DNA of 64,000 nt, from assembly GCF_038404985.1 (NCBI RefSeq), contig NZ_JBBKBA010000003.1, positions 248,001 through 312,000 on the forward strand, given 5' to 3'. This DNA is from Ferrovibrio sp. MS7 (GTDB taxonomy: Bacteria > Pseudomonadota > Alphaproteobacteria > Ferrovibrionales > Ferrovibrionaceae). This document shows positions 41,943 through 50,416 of this stretch, piece by piece. The notes beneath the pieces were generated by a model. It was not told the DNA's origin. It saw only the letters and a list, made by a program, of their open reading frames with translations, and ran no database searches. A program made the translations under genes and the position numbers. Numbering within the stretch: the first letter of the stretch is position 1; the number at the start of each line of letters is the position of its first letter.

Positions 41943-43178
41943 ATGAACCTGATGGCGCCAAGCGAAAGCCCGGAAGGCGGCCGCTTCGCCGAGAATATCG
42001 TGCACTTCGTGCGCATGCTGCGCGCCGCCGGGCTGCGGCTCGGCCCCGGCAAGGCGCTGGAGGCGGTGCGCGCGGTGGAAGTCGCCGGCATCCAACGGCG
42101 CGACGATCTCTACTGGACTTTATTCTCCGTGCTGGTGAACCGCCGCGATCAGCGCGAATTATTCGATCAGGCGTTTCATATCTTCTGGCGCGATCCGAAA
42201 ATCCTCGAACGCCTGATGCGCATGATGCTGCCCGAAGCCGAGGGTGGCGCCGAGCCGCAGAAGCATCAGATGTCGCGCCGCGTGCAGCAGGCGCTGATGC
42301 CGAACCGCCAGGGCAAGGCGAAGGAAGATGACCGCGAGCGCGAGATCGAACTCGATGCCACGCTGACTTTCTCGGCCAGCGAATTGTTGCAGACCAAGGA
42401 TTTCGCCGAGATGAGCGCCGAGGAAGTGGCGGCGGCCCATGCAGCGCTGGCGCGCATCGCATGGCCTTTCCCGCCGCGCCGCACGCGCCGCTTCAAGCTT
42501 GATCCCAGCGGCAAGCGCATCGATCTGCGCGCCACGCTGCGGCGCTCGCTGCGGCTTGGCGGCGGCGCCATCCCGCTGGTGCGCAAATCCAATGTCACGC
42601 GCGAACCGCCGCTGGTGGTGCTATGCGACATTTCCGGCTCGATGAGCCAGTACAGCCGCATGTTCCTGCATTTCATGCATGCCCTGAGCAATGACCGAAG
42701 GCGCGTGCATAGCTTCCTGTTCGGCACCCGGCTGTCGAATATCTCGCGCCTGCTGCGCCAGAAGGATGTCGACAAGGCGCTGGCCGATGTCGGCTCGCGT
42801 GTGCCGGACTGGTCCGGTGGCACCCGCATCGGCGCCACGCTGGCCGAGTTCAACCGCTACTGGTCGCGCCGCGTACTCGGCCAGGGCGCCGTGGTGCTGC
42901 TGCTCACCGATGGCCTCGACCGCGAGCCGGGACCGCAGCTCGCGCGCGAAATGGAACGGCTGCACAAGTCATGCAAGCGGCTGATCTGGCTCAACCCGCT
43001 GCTGCGCTGGGATGGCTTCGAGCCGAAGGCGCTCGGCATCCGTGCCATTCTGCCGCATGTTGACGATTTCCGTCCCGTGCACAATCTAGACTCCATCGCC
43101 GAACTCGCCGCCGCGCTCAGCGGCCAGAACGACATCGGCAACCGGCTGCAACAGAACCTCGGAAGGATGGCGGCATGA
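41943..43178 (+). CDS. coxE: CoxE-like VWA domain protein
   Basis: A 411-aa protein with the N-terminal CoxE helical region (FVRMLRAAGLRLGPGKALEA) and a C-terminal von Willebrand factor A domain: LVVLCDISGSMSQYSRM gives the DxSxS MIDAS motif and VVLLLTDGLDREPG the distal Asp. It pairs with MoxR-type ATPases such as CoxD as a chaperone for metal insertion. It overlaps the next gene by four bases. Confidence 0.9.
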   Translation: MNLMAPSESPEGGRFAENIVHFVRMLRAAGLRLGPGKALEAVRAVEVAGIQRRDDLYWTLFSVLVNRRDQRELFDQAFHIFWRDPKILERLMRMMLPEAEGGAEPQKHQMSRRVQQALMPNRQGKAKEDDREREIELDATLTFSASELLQTKDFAEMSAEEVAAAHAALARIAWPFPPRRTRRFKLDPSGKRIDLRATLRRSLRLGGGAIPLVRKSNVTREPPLVVLCDISGSMSQYSRMFLHFMHALSNDRRRVHSFLFGTRLSNISRLLRQKDVDKALADVGSRVPDWSGGTRIGATLAEFNRYWSRRVLGQGAVVLLLTDGLDREPGPQLAREMERLHKSCKRLIWLNPLLRWDGFEPKALGIRAILPHVDDFRPVHNLDSIAELAAALSGQNDIGNRLQQNLGRMAA

Positions 43179-43519
43179 GCCTTAATCAAGAGAGTAATGC
43201 AGCGCGCGAAGATCTGCTCGCCGAGGCCCTGGCCTGGAAAACCTCCGGCAAGGGCGTTGCCATCGCCACCGTGGTCACCACCTGGGGCTCGGCGCCGCGC
43301 CCGGTCGGCAGCCAGTTGGTGATCGATGATGAAGGCCGCTTCCTCGGCTCGGTCTCCGGCGGCTGCATCGAGGGCGCCGTGGTCACTGAAGGCCTGGACG
43401 CGATCCAGGATGGCAAGCCGCGCCTCTTGAGCTTTGGCGTGTCCGATGCCCAGGCCTGGGAAGTGGGCCTGGCCTGCGGCGGCAAGATCCAGGTCTATGT
43501 GGAGCGGCTGGACGGATGA
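43175..43519 (+). CDS. XdhC/CoxI family protein, N-terminal domain only
   Basis: A 114-aa protein corresponding to the first half of XdhC: VVTTWGSAPRPVGSQLV, then GSVSGGCIEGAVV with the conserved Cys. XdhC binds molybdenum cofactor, helps sulfurate it and loads it into xanthine dehydrogenase-type enzymes. The second half is encoded by the next, overlapping gene, so the usual one-piece XdhC is split in two here (as with CoxF/CoxI-type genes in some cox clusters). Confidence 0.88.
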   Translation: MSLNQESNAAREDLLAEALAWKTSGKGVAIATVVTTWGSAPRPVGSQLVIDDEGRFLGSVSGGCIEGAVVTEGLDAIQDGKPRLLSFGVSDAQAWEVGLACGGKIQVYVERLDG

Positions 43520-44250
43520 AACAGGAAATCCTCACCCAACTCCAGGCCGACCGTGCCGCCAAGATTCCGGTGGTGCTGGGCACCTTCCTCAATAGCGGCG
43601 AGCAGCGGCTGTTCTATCTCTATGGCAAGAAGGGCCTGAAGGATATCGATCCGCGCATCGGCGAGGCGGCGCGCGCCGCCATGCTGGAAGACAAGCCGCG
43701 CACCATCGAGACCGATGACGGCCCCCTCTTCCTCAATGTGTTCAATCCGCCGCTGCGCCTGATCCTGGTTGGCGCCGTGCATATCGCGCAGGCGCTGGTG
43801 CCGATGGCGCAGTTCGCCGGCTACGAAGTGGCGGTGATCGATCCGCGCAGCGCCTTTGGCAGCGAGGCCCGCTTCCCCGGTGTGTGGCTGTCGAATGAGT
43901 GGCCGGACGAGGCCATGGCGCAATTGAAGCCTGACCTGCGCACGGCGGTAGTGACGCTGACGCATGATCCGAAGGTGGACGACCCGGCATTGCAGATGGC
44001 GCTGAAGTCGGACGTGTTCTATATCGGCGCGCTGGGCAGCAAGAAGACCCATGCCTCGCGCCTCGAACGCCTCACCGCCGCCGGCTTCGGGCCGGAGGAT
44101 CTGGCGCGCATCCATGGCCCGGTAGGGCTGTCCATTGGCGCCAAGACACCGGCTGAAATCGCCATCGCCATCCTGGGCCAGATGACTCAGGCTTTGCGCC
44201 AGCCGGCGCCTAGTTCACATTCGGGCGCTACCACCAGCGCCGCCGCCTGA
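43516..44250 (+). CDS. XdhC C-terminal (Rossmann) domain protein
   Basis: A 244-aa protein. The Rossmann part reads LRLILVGAVHIAQALVPMA, VIDPRSAFGSEARFPG, and FYIGALGSKKTHASRLERL, then LARIHGPVGLSIGAKTPAEIAIAI, all typical of XdhC_C. The first 75 residues form an extra alpha/beta segment. It starts in an ATGA-type overlap with the XdhC N-domain gene; the two products probably form one unit. Located before a MobA/MocA-like gene, it fits maturation of the molybdenum cofactor. Confidence 0.88.
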   Translation: MKQEILTQLQADRAAKIPVVLGTFLNSGEQRLFYLYGKKGLKDIDPRIGEAARAAMLEDKPRTIETDDGPLFLNVFNPPLRLILVGAVHIAQALVPMAQFAGYEVAVIDPRSAFGSEARFPGVWLSNEWPDEAMAQLKPDLRTAVVTLTHDPKVDDPALQMALKSDVFYIGALGSKKTHASRLERLTAAGFGPEDLARIHGPVGLSIGAKTPAEIAIAILGQMTQALRQPAPSSHSGATTSAAA

Positions 44251-44254
44251 CGTC

Positions 44255-45925
44255 ATGTTTTTCGGTCCGGTTCCGGTTCGCGAGGCGGAAGGCTGCATTC
44301 TCGGCCATTCCATGAGCGTCGGCACGCAGCGGTTCCGCAAGGGCCGCGTGCTGAGTGCCGAGGATGTGCAGGCGCTCCGCCAGGCCGGACAGGACAGCGT
44401 CTATGCCGCCCGGCTCGGCCCCGACGACGTGCCCGAGGACCAGGCCGCCAGCCGCATCGCCGAGGCCGCGGCCGGCACATCGACACGCGCCGCCACCGCC
44501 TTCACCGGCCGCGCCAATATCTATGCCGAAGCCGCCGGCATCGCCGTGCTGGAACCGGCCCGCGTCGACGCCCTGAACCTGCTGCATGAAGCCGTCACCA
44601 TCGCCACGGTGGCGCCTTACGATGTGGTGGAACCGGGCCAGATGCTGGCCACGGTGAAGATCATTCCGTTTGCCGCACCGCGCGATGTGGTGCAGCGCGC
44701 CGCTGAAATCGCTGCCGAAAACGGCCCGCTGGTGCGCGTGGCGCCATTCGCGCCGCGCCGTGTCGGCCTGGTGATGACCCGCGTCGACGACACCAAGGAC
44801 AGCGTGCTGGCCAAGACCGAGGCGGCGTTGCGCGAGCGCCTGCTGCGCCTGGGCAGCGATCTCGGCGGCAGCCTCACCTGCGAGCATGACGCCACGGCCA
44901 TCGCCGTCTGCGTGGCGCAACTGCGCGAGCAAGGCTGCGCGCCGATCCTGGTGTTCGGTGGCAGCGCCATCGTCGACCGCGAGGATGTGGTGCCCGCCGG
45001 CATCGTTGCCGCCGGCGGCATTGTCGAGCATTTCGGCATGCCGGTGGATCCCGGCAACCTGCTGCTGATCGGCCGCCTGGCAGAAGTGCCGGTGGTTGGC
45101 GTGCCGGGTTGCGCCCGTTCGCCGAAGCTGAACGGTTTCGACTGGGTGCTGCAACGGCTCTGTGCCGGCCTCGGCGTCGGTCGTGCCGAGATCATGCGCA
45201 TGGGTGCCGGCGGCCTGCTGAAGGAAATTCCGACCCGGCCGCAGCCCCGATCAGGTCCGGGCGCCGGCACCAAGTCGGAAATTCAGGCGCCGACAGTCCA
45301 GCGCCGGCCCCGCATCGCTGCCGTGATCCTGGCCGGCGGCCTGTCCAGCCGCATGCAGGGCGGCAACAAGTTGCTGGCCGACCTGGAAGGCAAGCCGATC
45401 CTGCGCCATGTGGTGGAGCATGTGCTGGCCTCCCCCGCCCGGCCTGTCATAATCGTTACCGGCCACCGCGCCGAGGAAATCCAGGCCGCCGCCCTGGCCG
45501 CCGCCCCCTCCGATGGCCCAGGGCCAGATAGCTTGAGCTTCACCCACAACCCGGATTTCGCCGGCGGCCTGGCCACCTCCCTGGTGGCCGGCATCCGTGC
45601 CCTGCCCGAAGGGCTGGACGGCGCCCTGATCTGCCTCGGCGATATGCCGGACGTGCCACCGCGGGTGCTGGACAAGCTGATTTCCGCCTTCAACCCGGTG
45701 GAAGGCCGCGCCATATGCGTGCCAGTAGTGGGTTCCAAACGTGGCAACCCAATCTTGTGGGGCGCCCAGTTCTTTAATCAGCTCAAAGGCTTGGACGGCG
45801 ATAGCGGTGCCCGCCGGCTGCTTGAGCAGCATTCTGACTGGGTTTGCGAGGTCGCTGCCGGGGATGATGGCGTGCTCAACGACATCGACACCGCCGAAGC
45901 GCTCGCCGCCCGCCGCCTGCGCTAA
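44255..45925 (+). CDS. Molybdopterin-binding/nucleotidyltransferase fusion (MocA-like)
   Basis: A 556-aa fusion. The N-terminal 340 residues are a molybdopterin-binding MoeA/CinA-like part: LGHSMSVGTQRFRKGRVLS, and APILVFGGSAIVDREDVVPA in place of the GGxSxGxxD loop. From about residue 350 an NTP-transferase domain follows: IAAVILAGGLSSRMQGGNKLL with the nucleotide-binding loop, GALICLGDMPDVPP with the metal Asp. MocA adds CMP to molybdopterin for CO-dehydrogenase-type enzymes. It is the last gene of the cox accessory operon, four bases after the XdhC_C gene. Confidence 0.88.
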   Translation: MFFGPVPVREAEGCILGHSMSVGTQRFRKGRVLSAEDVQALRQAGQDSVYAARLGPDDVPEDQAASRIAEAAAGTSTRAATAFTGRANIYAEAAGIAVLEPARVDALNLLHEAVTIATVAPYDVVEPGQMLATVKIIPFAAPRDVVQRAAEIAAENGPLVRVAPFAPRRVGLVMTRVDDTKDSVLAKTEAALRERLLRLGSDLGGSLTCEHDATAIAVCVAQLREQGCAPILVFGGSAIVDREDVVPAGIVAAGGIVEHFGMPVDPGNLLLIGRLAEVPVVGVPGCARSPKLNGFDWVLQRLCAGLGVGRAEIMRMGAGGLLKEIPTRPQPRSGPGAGTKSEIQAPTVQRRPRIAAVILAGGLSSRMQGGNKLLADLEGKPILRHVVEHVLASPARPVIIVTGHRAEEIQAAALAAAPSDGPGPDSLSFTHNPDFAGGLATSLVAGIRALPEGLDGALICLGDMPDVPPRVLDKLISAFNPVEGRAICVPVVGSKRGNPILWGAQFFNQLKGLDGDSGARRLLEQHSDWVCEVAAGDDGVLNDIDTAEALAARRLR

Positions 45926-46104
45926 CGGCCCAGGCGAACACCCAGGCTCTGCGTGTGTCACATAGCCGTGATTTCCACCAGTCTGGGGGAAATTAATGCT
46001 TTATTATCCCCGTAGCGGTTATTAACCAATCATCCGGCTTTTTAGCTGGGTCATAATTTGTCATAGTGCCGCCGACAGGGATTTTTACATCCGGAGGCGG
46101 CGCC

Positions 46105-47391
46105 GTGCAGCCCCCGGGGTGGGAGAAAGCGGCCGAGTCGATGATGAGCGAGGTCAATAATACGACGCCGGCGTCCGATGACGAAAAGATGTTCACGGAC
46201 TTCGACCGCATTGTTCGCGGCAAGATCTTTGGCGGCCGCATCTGCGCCATCATGCAGTTCGTCAACCCGAAGAATTTCGAGCGCAACCGCGAAAGCTACA
46301 ACATCGTAGTGCACGCGATCCGCTCTCTGATGTCGAAATACGAGGGCAGCTATTATACGCTGCACGACTATTCCATCGTGCTGTTCGCCCGCCTTTCCGA
46401 GCGCTTTTTCGAGCAGAGCTTCGAAAAGATGGTGCTCGAGATCGACGACGTGCTGACCCGCAATAACGTCGCCATCGGCCTCACCCCTGAGGAAGCCGAG
46501 AATGCCGTGCGCTGGTATCGCTTCGACCACAACCTGGATGAACTCCAGGAGTGGATGGATGCGATGGCGCAGCGTTTCCGCGTCTTTTCCGAGCGCCGCA
46601 AGCGCCTGCTGGCCAAGGCCGGCACGGGCGCCGGCGCCACCGATGGCGTGCCGATTACCCCCGGCGCCCTGCAGCAGATCGAGGACATCCTAAAGAAGGC
46701 GGATGTCACCACCTTCATGCGCCGCCAGCCGATTTCCGTAGTGTTCGGCAACCAGCCGCCGAAGCCGATTTTCCAGGAAATCTATGTCGGCGTGAACGAA
46801 TTGCGCCAGGCCATCGCGCCGAATGTGAACCTGCGCGGCTCGCGCGCCCTGTTCCAGTATCTGACACGCACGCTGGACAGCCGCGTGTTCCGCTCGCTGC
46901 TGGATGGCTTCGTCACCCGCAACAGCGGCCCGTTCTCGATCAATCTCAATGTCTCGACGGTGCTGAGCGACCAGTTTCGCGATTTCGACAGCCGCATCGG
47001 CAACATCGTCAAGAAAGAGCAGATCATCATTGAGCTGCAGCGCTGGGACGTGTTCTGGGATTACGCCGAATACCTGCTGGCCTGCGAATTCCTGCAGAAT
47101 AACGGCTACCGCATCCTGATCGATGGCATCACGCCCGACCTGCTCGGCCTGTTCGGCCGCAAGGAACTGCGCGCAGATTTCATCAAACTGTTCTATTTCA
47201 AGGACCACCACGACGACTGGGTGGCCAAGGATATCCAGCAGAAGATCACTGACGCCGATCCGAACCGGGTGATCATGGCGCGCTGCGAGACCGATGAAGC
47301 CCTGCGCGCCGGCCAGCAGGCCGGTATCCGCCTGTTCCAGGGCTGGCATATCGACAACCTGATCCGCGCCGCCAAGGAAGTCATTTCCTGA
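46105..47391 (+). CDS. Degenerate EAL-domain-like protein
   Basis: A 428-aa protein. Residues about 230-428 follow the EAL phosphodiesterase layout with the catalytic signature worn away: a NEL in place of EAL, INLNVSTVL for the NLS strand, IIIELQRWDVF for the ELTE strand, YRILIDGITPD where DDFG is expected, IKLF for the IKxD strand, and ARCETDEALRAG ending in FQGWHI where EGVET and QGY are expected. The N-terminal 200 residues are helical and unknown. It is more likely a c-di-GMP or protein-binding module than an enzyme. GGAGG with a seven-base spacer fixes GTG at 46105. Confidence 0.75.
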   Translation: MQPPGWEKAAESMMSEVNNTTPASDDEKMFTDFDRIVRGKIFGGRICAIMQFVNPKNFERNRESYNIVVHAIRSLMSKYEGSYYTLHDYSIVLFARLSERFFEQSFEKMVLEIDDVLTRNNVAIGLTPEEAENAVRWYRFDHNLDELQEWMDAMAQRFRVFSERRKRLLAKAGTGAGATDGVPITPGALQQIEDILKKADVTTFMRRQPISVVFGNQPPKPIFQEIYVGVNELRQAIAPNVNLRGSRALFQYLTRTLDSRVFRSLLDGFVTRNSGPFSINLNVSTVLSDQFRDFDSRIGNIVKKEQIIIELQRWDVFWDYAEYLLACEFLQNNGYRILIDGITPDLLGLFGRKELRADFIKLFYFKDHHDDWVAKDIQQKITDADPNRVIMARCETDEALRAGQQAGIRLFQGWHIDNLIRAAKEVIS

Positions 47392-47513
47392 TTGTTTACG
47401 CGCCGCTTGCTGGCGGCGGGCGGTCTCGTGCTATGCTGAATTGAGCCGAAGAAATCCGCCCCGGCGGGCAGCGCAGCCTGTCGCCTGCCTGGCCCTATGT
47501 ACAGGTGATTGCC

Positions 47514-47939
47514 ATGTGGAACCGCACTTCCTCCAAATCCGCCCTGCCCGAGCAAGAGATGAAGGAACGCATTGCCGCCACCTCCCCGCGCCCGCTTTCG
47601 GCCAAGGATAACGAGCGGATCGAGAAGATCCTGGCCTCCATCGCCATCGACACCTCGCAGACCTTCAACGCCATGCTCGACTCCCTGATGGGGGAGCGGC
47701 CGGTGACGCATCACCAGAGCAACCAGACCCGCGACTACATCGTCACCGTATTCGACGAGATCCGCATGGACTCGAACCGCGAGGCGATCCAGTTGGCGCG
47801 CAAATTCGCCGATCTCTGCATGCGAGCCGCCGACCAGCTCAACGACAATCACCAGCGCACCGTGGCGCGCTGCGTCAGCGAATTGTTCGAACAGTTCGCC
47901 GCCAAGCTCGACCACCGCGAGCCGGCAAACTCGAATTAA
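47514..47939 (+). CDS. Hypothetical helical protein
   Basis: A 141-aa soluble, mostly helical protein that I do not recognise. It starts with a basic, Ser-rich tail and continues with RIEKILASIAIDTSQTFNAML and a second helix pair ARKFADLCMRAADQL and RCVSELFEQFAAKLD. The length and helix pattern suggest a four-helix bundle or dimer. It follows the EAL-like gene by 122 bases. A GTG three codons upstream is an alternative start. Confidence 0.65.
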   Translation: MWNRTSSKSALPEQEMKERIAATSPRPLSAKDNERIEKILASIAIDTSQTFNAMLDSLMGERPVTHHQSNQTRDYIVTVFDEIRMDSNREAIQLARKFADLCMRAADQLNDNHQRTVARCVSELFEQFAAKLDHREPANSN

Positions 47940-47952
47940 GCCTACTTACCAG

Positions 47953-48025
47953 CGTCATGCCCGGGCTCGACCCGGGCATCTTTATCAGGCGGCACGAGAT
48001 GCCCGGCTCAAGGCCGGGCATGACG
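47953..48025. repeat. REP-like palindromic element
   Basis: CGTCATGCCCGG at 47953 and CCGGGCATGACG ending at 48025 are exact inverse copies about 50 bases apart. Each half also folds on itself (CCCGGGCTCGACCCGGG; GCCCGGCTCAAGGCCGGGC). This double-hairpin type is an interspersed repeat known in many alphaproteobacterial genomes. It sits between two convergent genes and may also stop transcription. Confidence 0.8.
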
Positions 48026-48092
48026 AGTGGAGTACGGTTAACCGTCATGGCCCGCCCACACCTGCAATCTACGCGTTTGTTTTCGGATAGCC

Positions 48093-48863
48093 TCAATCCG
48101 CCGGCTTGTAGCGGGCCAGGTTGACCATGAAGTCGCCAAACACCTCGGCCGGGGCCTCGCCCACGGTGTCGATGAAAAGCTGCTTGTCGGCGCCCTGCAG
48201 GTCGCGCAACGGCCGCACCAGACTGTCGAAGAAGGTGTAGAACTCTCGATTGCCGAAGGGCAGCGGTTCGCCATCGAATTCCTTCTCGATGAACACATTG
48301 GTTGCCAGGCCGACACTGGTCGGATCATGCTGCATGATCTTCAGCACCCAGTCGCGCCGGACCTCGAAGGCACGGAACGCCTTCACCACGCGAGCAATCA
48401 CCGTGTAGAAAATCGCCTTCATGCGCGGATCGGCATAGAAGGCGTCCCAGCCCTCCTGGGTGTCGCCGGCACGCAATTCCTCGGCCACCTGGGCGCAGCT
48501 CTCGGCGAATTCGCTCACCTGGTCGCCGAACAGCGAGCGGATGAAGAAGAAGAAATTGCCGATCACGCGGCGGTCCAGCCGGCCTTCCTCGAATAGATCC
48601 GAGAGCGGGTGCACCACCAGCCGGCCGAAGGCATTGGTGCGGATATTGCGCTTCTTCTCTTCTTCCTGCAGGCGTTCGAGCTGCTGGTAGCTGGCGCGGT
48701 AGAAGTGGTCGAGATCGGATGAATCCTTGGTTGCCTCGACGATGCGTTGCAGATCGGCAAGGTTGAGCGGGCGGCTGGCCAGGCTCTCGCCCAGGGCATG
48801 CAGCAGGGCATCCAGCACCATGTTGGACATCTTGCGCAGATACTCGGGACCGGCATTGAACAT
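48093..48863 (-). CDS. Conserved-looking hypothetical protein
   Basis: A 256-aa soluble, mainly helical protein I do not recognise. It begins MFNAGPEYLRKMSNMVLDAL. There is a coiled-coil-like LERLQEEEKKR stretch near residue 85, then long helices around RVIGNFFFFIRSLFG and IFYTVIARVVKAFRAFEV. The start at 48863 follows GGAGGAGG with a seven-base spacer. It is divergent from the response regulator gene, which may hint at common control. Confidence 0.7.
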   Translation of the reverse strand: MFNAGPEYLRKMSNMVLDALLHALGESLASRPLNLADLQRIVEATKDSSDLDHFYRASYQQLERLQEEEKKRNIRTNAFGRLVVHPLSDLFEEGRLDRRVIGNFFFFIRSLFGDQVSEFAESCAQVAEELRAGDTQEGWDAFYADPRMKAIFYTVIARVVKAFRAFEVRRDWVLKIMQHDPTSVGLATNVFIEKEFDGEPLPFGNREFYTFFDSLVRPLRDLQGADKQLFIDTVGEAPAEVFGDFMVNLARYKPAD

Positions 48864-49020
48864 CGACTGGCCTCCTCCTCGGGGCCTTGGGATTCGCACC
48901 TTTTTTGAGCATAGGAAGCCCCCGCCCAAGATGCGAGGCAAATCTTGCAATTATCGCGCGGGTCTTCCACACTCAGGGATTGTTAACCCAGCCCTAACCA
49001 AAGCGACGCCGGCAACGACC

Positions 49021-49503
49021 GTGAACACCCGCCTGCCTGCCTTCGATAATATGACCCGCCTGCCAGTGGACCTGCGGGTGCGGCGGATCATGATTGTCGA
49101 CGACGATAATGTGTCGCGCCAGATCGCACTGCGGCTGCTGCAGCAATTCTCCTTCGGCCAGGTGCTGGAAGCCACCAATGGCGAGGAAGCCCTCTCGCTG
49201 CTCAAGGCCTCGGAAACCCCGATCGACCTGCTGCTGGTGGACCTGATCATGCCGATCATGGATGGGTTCGACCTGATCGACCGCATCCGCAGCGGCGAGC
49301 GCGGCATCGACCAGAATATCCCGATCATCATCATGTCTGGCCGTACCGACCCGGAAACCTTGCAACGGGTGCGCAAGATGCGTATCAACGGTTTCGTCGC
49401 CAAGCCGCCCCAGGCGCGCAATTTCTTCGAGCGCATTGTGGCGGCGCTGCAAAGCGCCAAGGCGAAGCCGAATTCCGATCCCGCCGTCCGCAAGCTGACC
49501 TGA
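49021..49503 (+). CDS. CheY-like single-domain response regulator
   Basis: A 160-aa receiver protein without output domain. It shows the acidic pocket IMIVDDDNVSRQ, the phosphoacceptor in LLLVDLIMPIMDGFD, the Ser/Thr position in IIIMSGRTDP, and the Lys in GFVAKPPQARNFF. It is probably a diffusible phosphate relay or flagellar/adaptor regulator; its kinase is not adjacent. GTG at 49021 or ATG at 49051 can be the start; the long frame upstream overlaps another gene and is not coding. A CtrA-like sequence lies just upstream. Confidence 0.88.
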   Translation: MNTRLPAFDNMTRLPVDLRVRRIMIVDDDNVSRQIALRLLQQFSFGQVLEATNGEEALSLLKASETPIDLLLVDLIMPIMDGFDLIDRIRSGERGIDQNIPIIIMSGRTDPETLQRVRKMRINGFVAKPPQARNFFERIVAALQSAKAKPNSDPAVRKLT

Positions 49504-49542
49504 CCCCTCCCCACCAGCCCCCCCACTTATCAGCAAAGCTCC

Positions 49543-50397
49543 ATGGGCCTGATCCTTACCCTGTCCTGCCTGGACCGCCCCGGCATCGTTGCCGCCGTGT
49601 CCGGCTTCCTCGCCGAGCAGCGTTTCAACATCCGCGAGTCCGCCCAGTTCGGCGCCGCCGAGACCGGCCTGTTCTTCATGCGCGTGACCATCGACGACCT
49701 CACCGAGAGCCACCGCCCGGTGGAGGATGTGCGCACCGCCTTCGCCCCTGTCACGGCGCCGTTCGGCATGACTTGGGCGATCCATGACGAAAGCGCGCGC
49801 CAGCGCGTGCTGGTCATGGTGTCGAAATTCGGCCATTGCCTGAACGACCTGCTCTATCGCTATTCCATCGGCGCGCTGCCGATCGAGATTCCGGCCATCG
49901 TCTCGAACCACCGCGAATGGTATCAGCGCGCCGCAGCCCATGACATCCCGTATCACTACCTGCCGGTGACACGCGACAACAAGGTGGCGCAGGAACAGCG
50001 CCTGCGCGACATCATCCGCGAGGAGCGCATCGACCTGGTGGTGCTGGCGCGCTACATGCAAGTGCTGTCGCCCGAACTCTGCGCCGACCTGCAGGGCCGC
50101 GTCATCAACATCCACCATTCCTTCCTGCCGAGCTTCAAGGGCGCCGCGCCCTATAGCCAGGCGCATAAGCGCGGCGTGAAGCTGATCGGCGCCACGGCGC
50201 ATTATGTCACCAGCGACCTCGATGAAGGTCCGATCATCGAGCAGGAAGTGGCGCGCGTCGACCATTCCTATTCGCCGGAGCGGCTGGCCGCCCAGGGCCG
50301 CGATATCGAAAGCCTAGTGCTGGCGCGTGCGGTTGGCTACCACGTCGAGCACCGCATCTTCGTCAACGGCAGCAAGACCGTAATTTTCCGGGGCTGA
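49543..50397 (+). CDS. purU: Formyltetrahydrofolate deformylase
   Basis: A 284-aa PurU. The N-terminal ACT domain reads LTLSCLDRPGIVAAVSGFL. The formyl-transferase-type domain carries RVLVMVSKFGHCLNDLLYR, INIHHSFLPSFKGAAPYSQAH with the active-site N and H, and TAHYVTSDLDEGPIIEQ with the Asp. It hydrolyses 10-formyl-THF to THF and formate. A stem-loop terminator overlaps its stop codon. Confidence 0.96.
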   Translation: MGLILTLSCLDRPGIVAAVSGFLAEQRFNIRESAQFGAAETGLFFMRVTIDDLTESHRPVEDVRTAFAPVTAPFGMTWAIHDESARQRVLVMVSKFGHCLNDLLYRYSIGALPIEIPAIVSNHREWYQRAAAHDIPYHYLPVTRDNKVAQEQRLRDIIREERIDLVVLARYMQVLSPELCADLQGRVINIHHSFLPSFKGAAPYSQAHKRGVKLIGATAHYVTSDLDEGPIIEQEVARVDHSYSPERLAAQGRDIESLVLARAVGYHVEHRIFVNGSKTVIFRG

Positions 50398-50413
50398 ACG
50401 CCCCGGCATTTTT
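50388..50413 (+). terminator. Intrinsic terminator of purU overlapping its stop codon
   Basis: CCGGGGC (50388-50394) and GCCCCGG (50400-50406) form a 7-bp stem with loop TGAAC, followed by CATTTTT. The TGA stop of purU is in the loop. It lies just before the stop of the convergent phosphoesterase gene. Confidence 0.8.
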
Positions 50414-50416
50414 CAG

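Noticed and set aside
40413-42095. A 560-codon open frame on the minus strand
   Set aside because: It runs antisense through coxD, tRNA-Cys and the start of pcm, which are all well supported.
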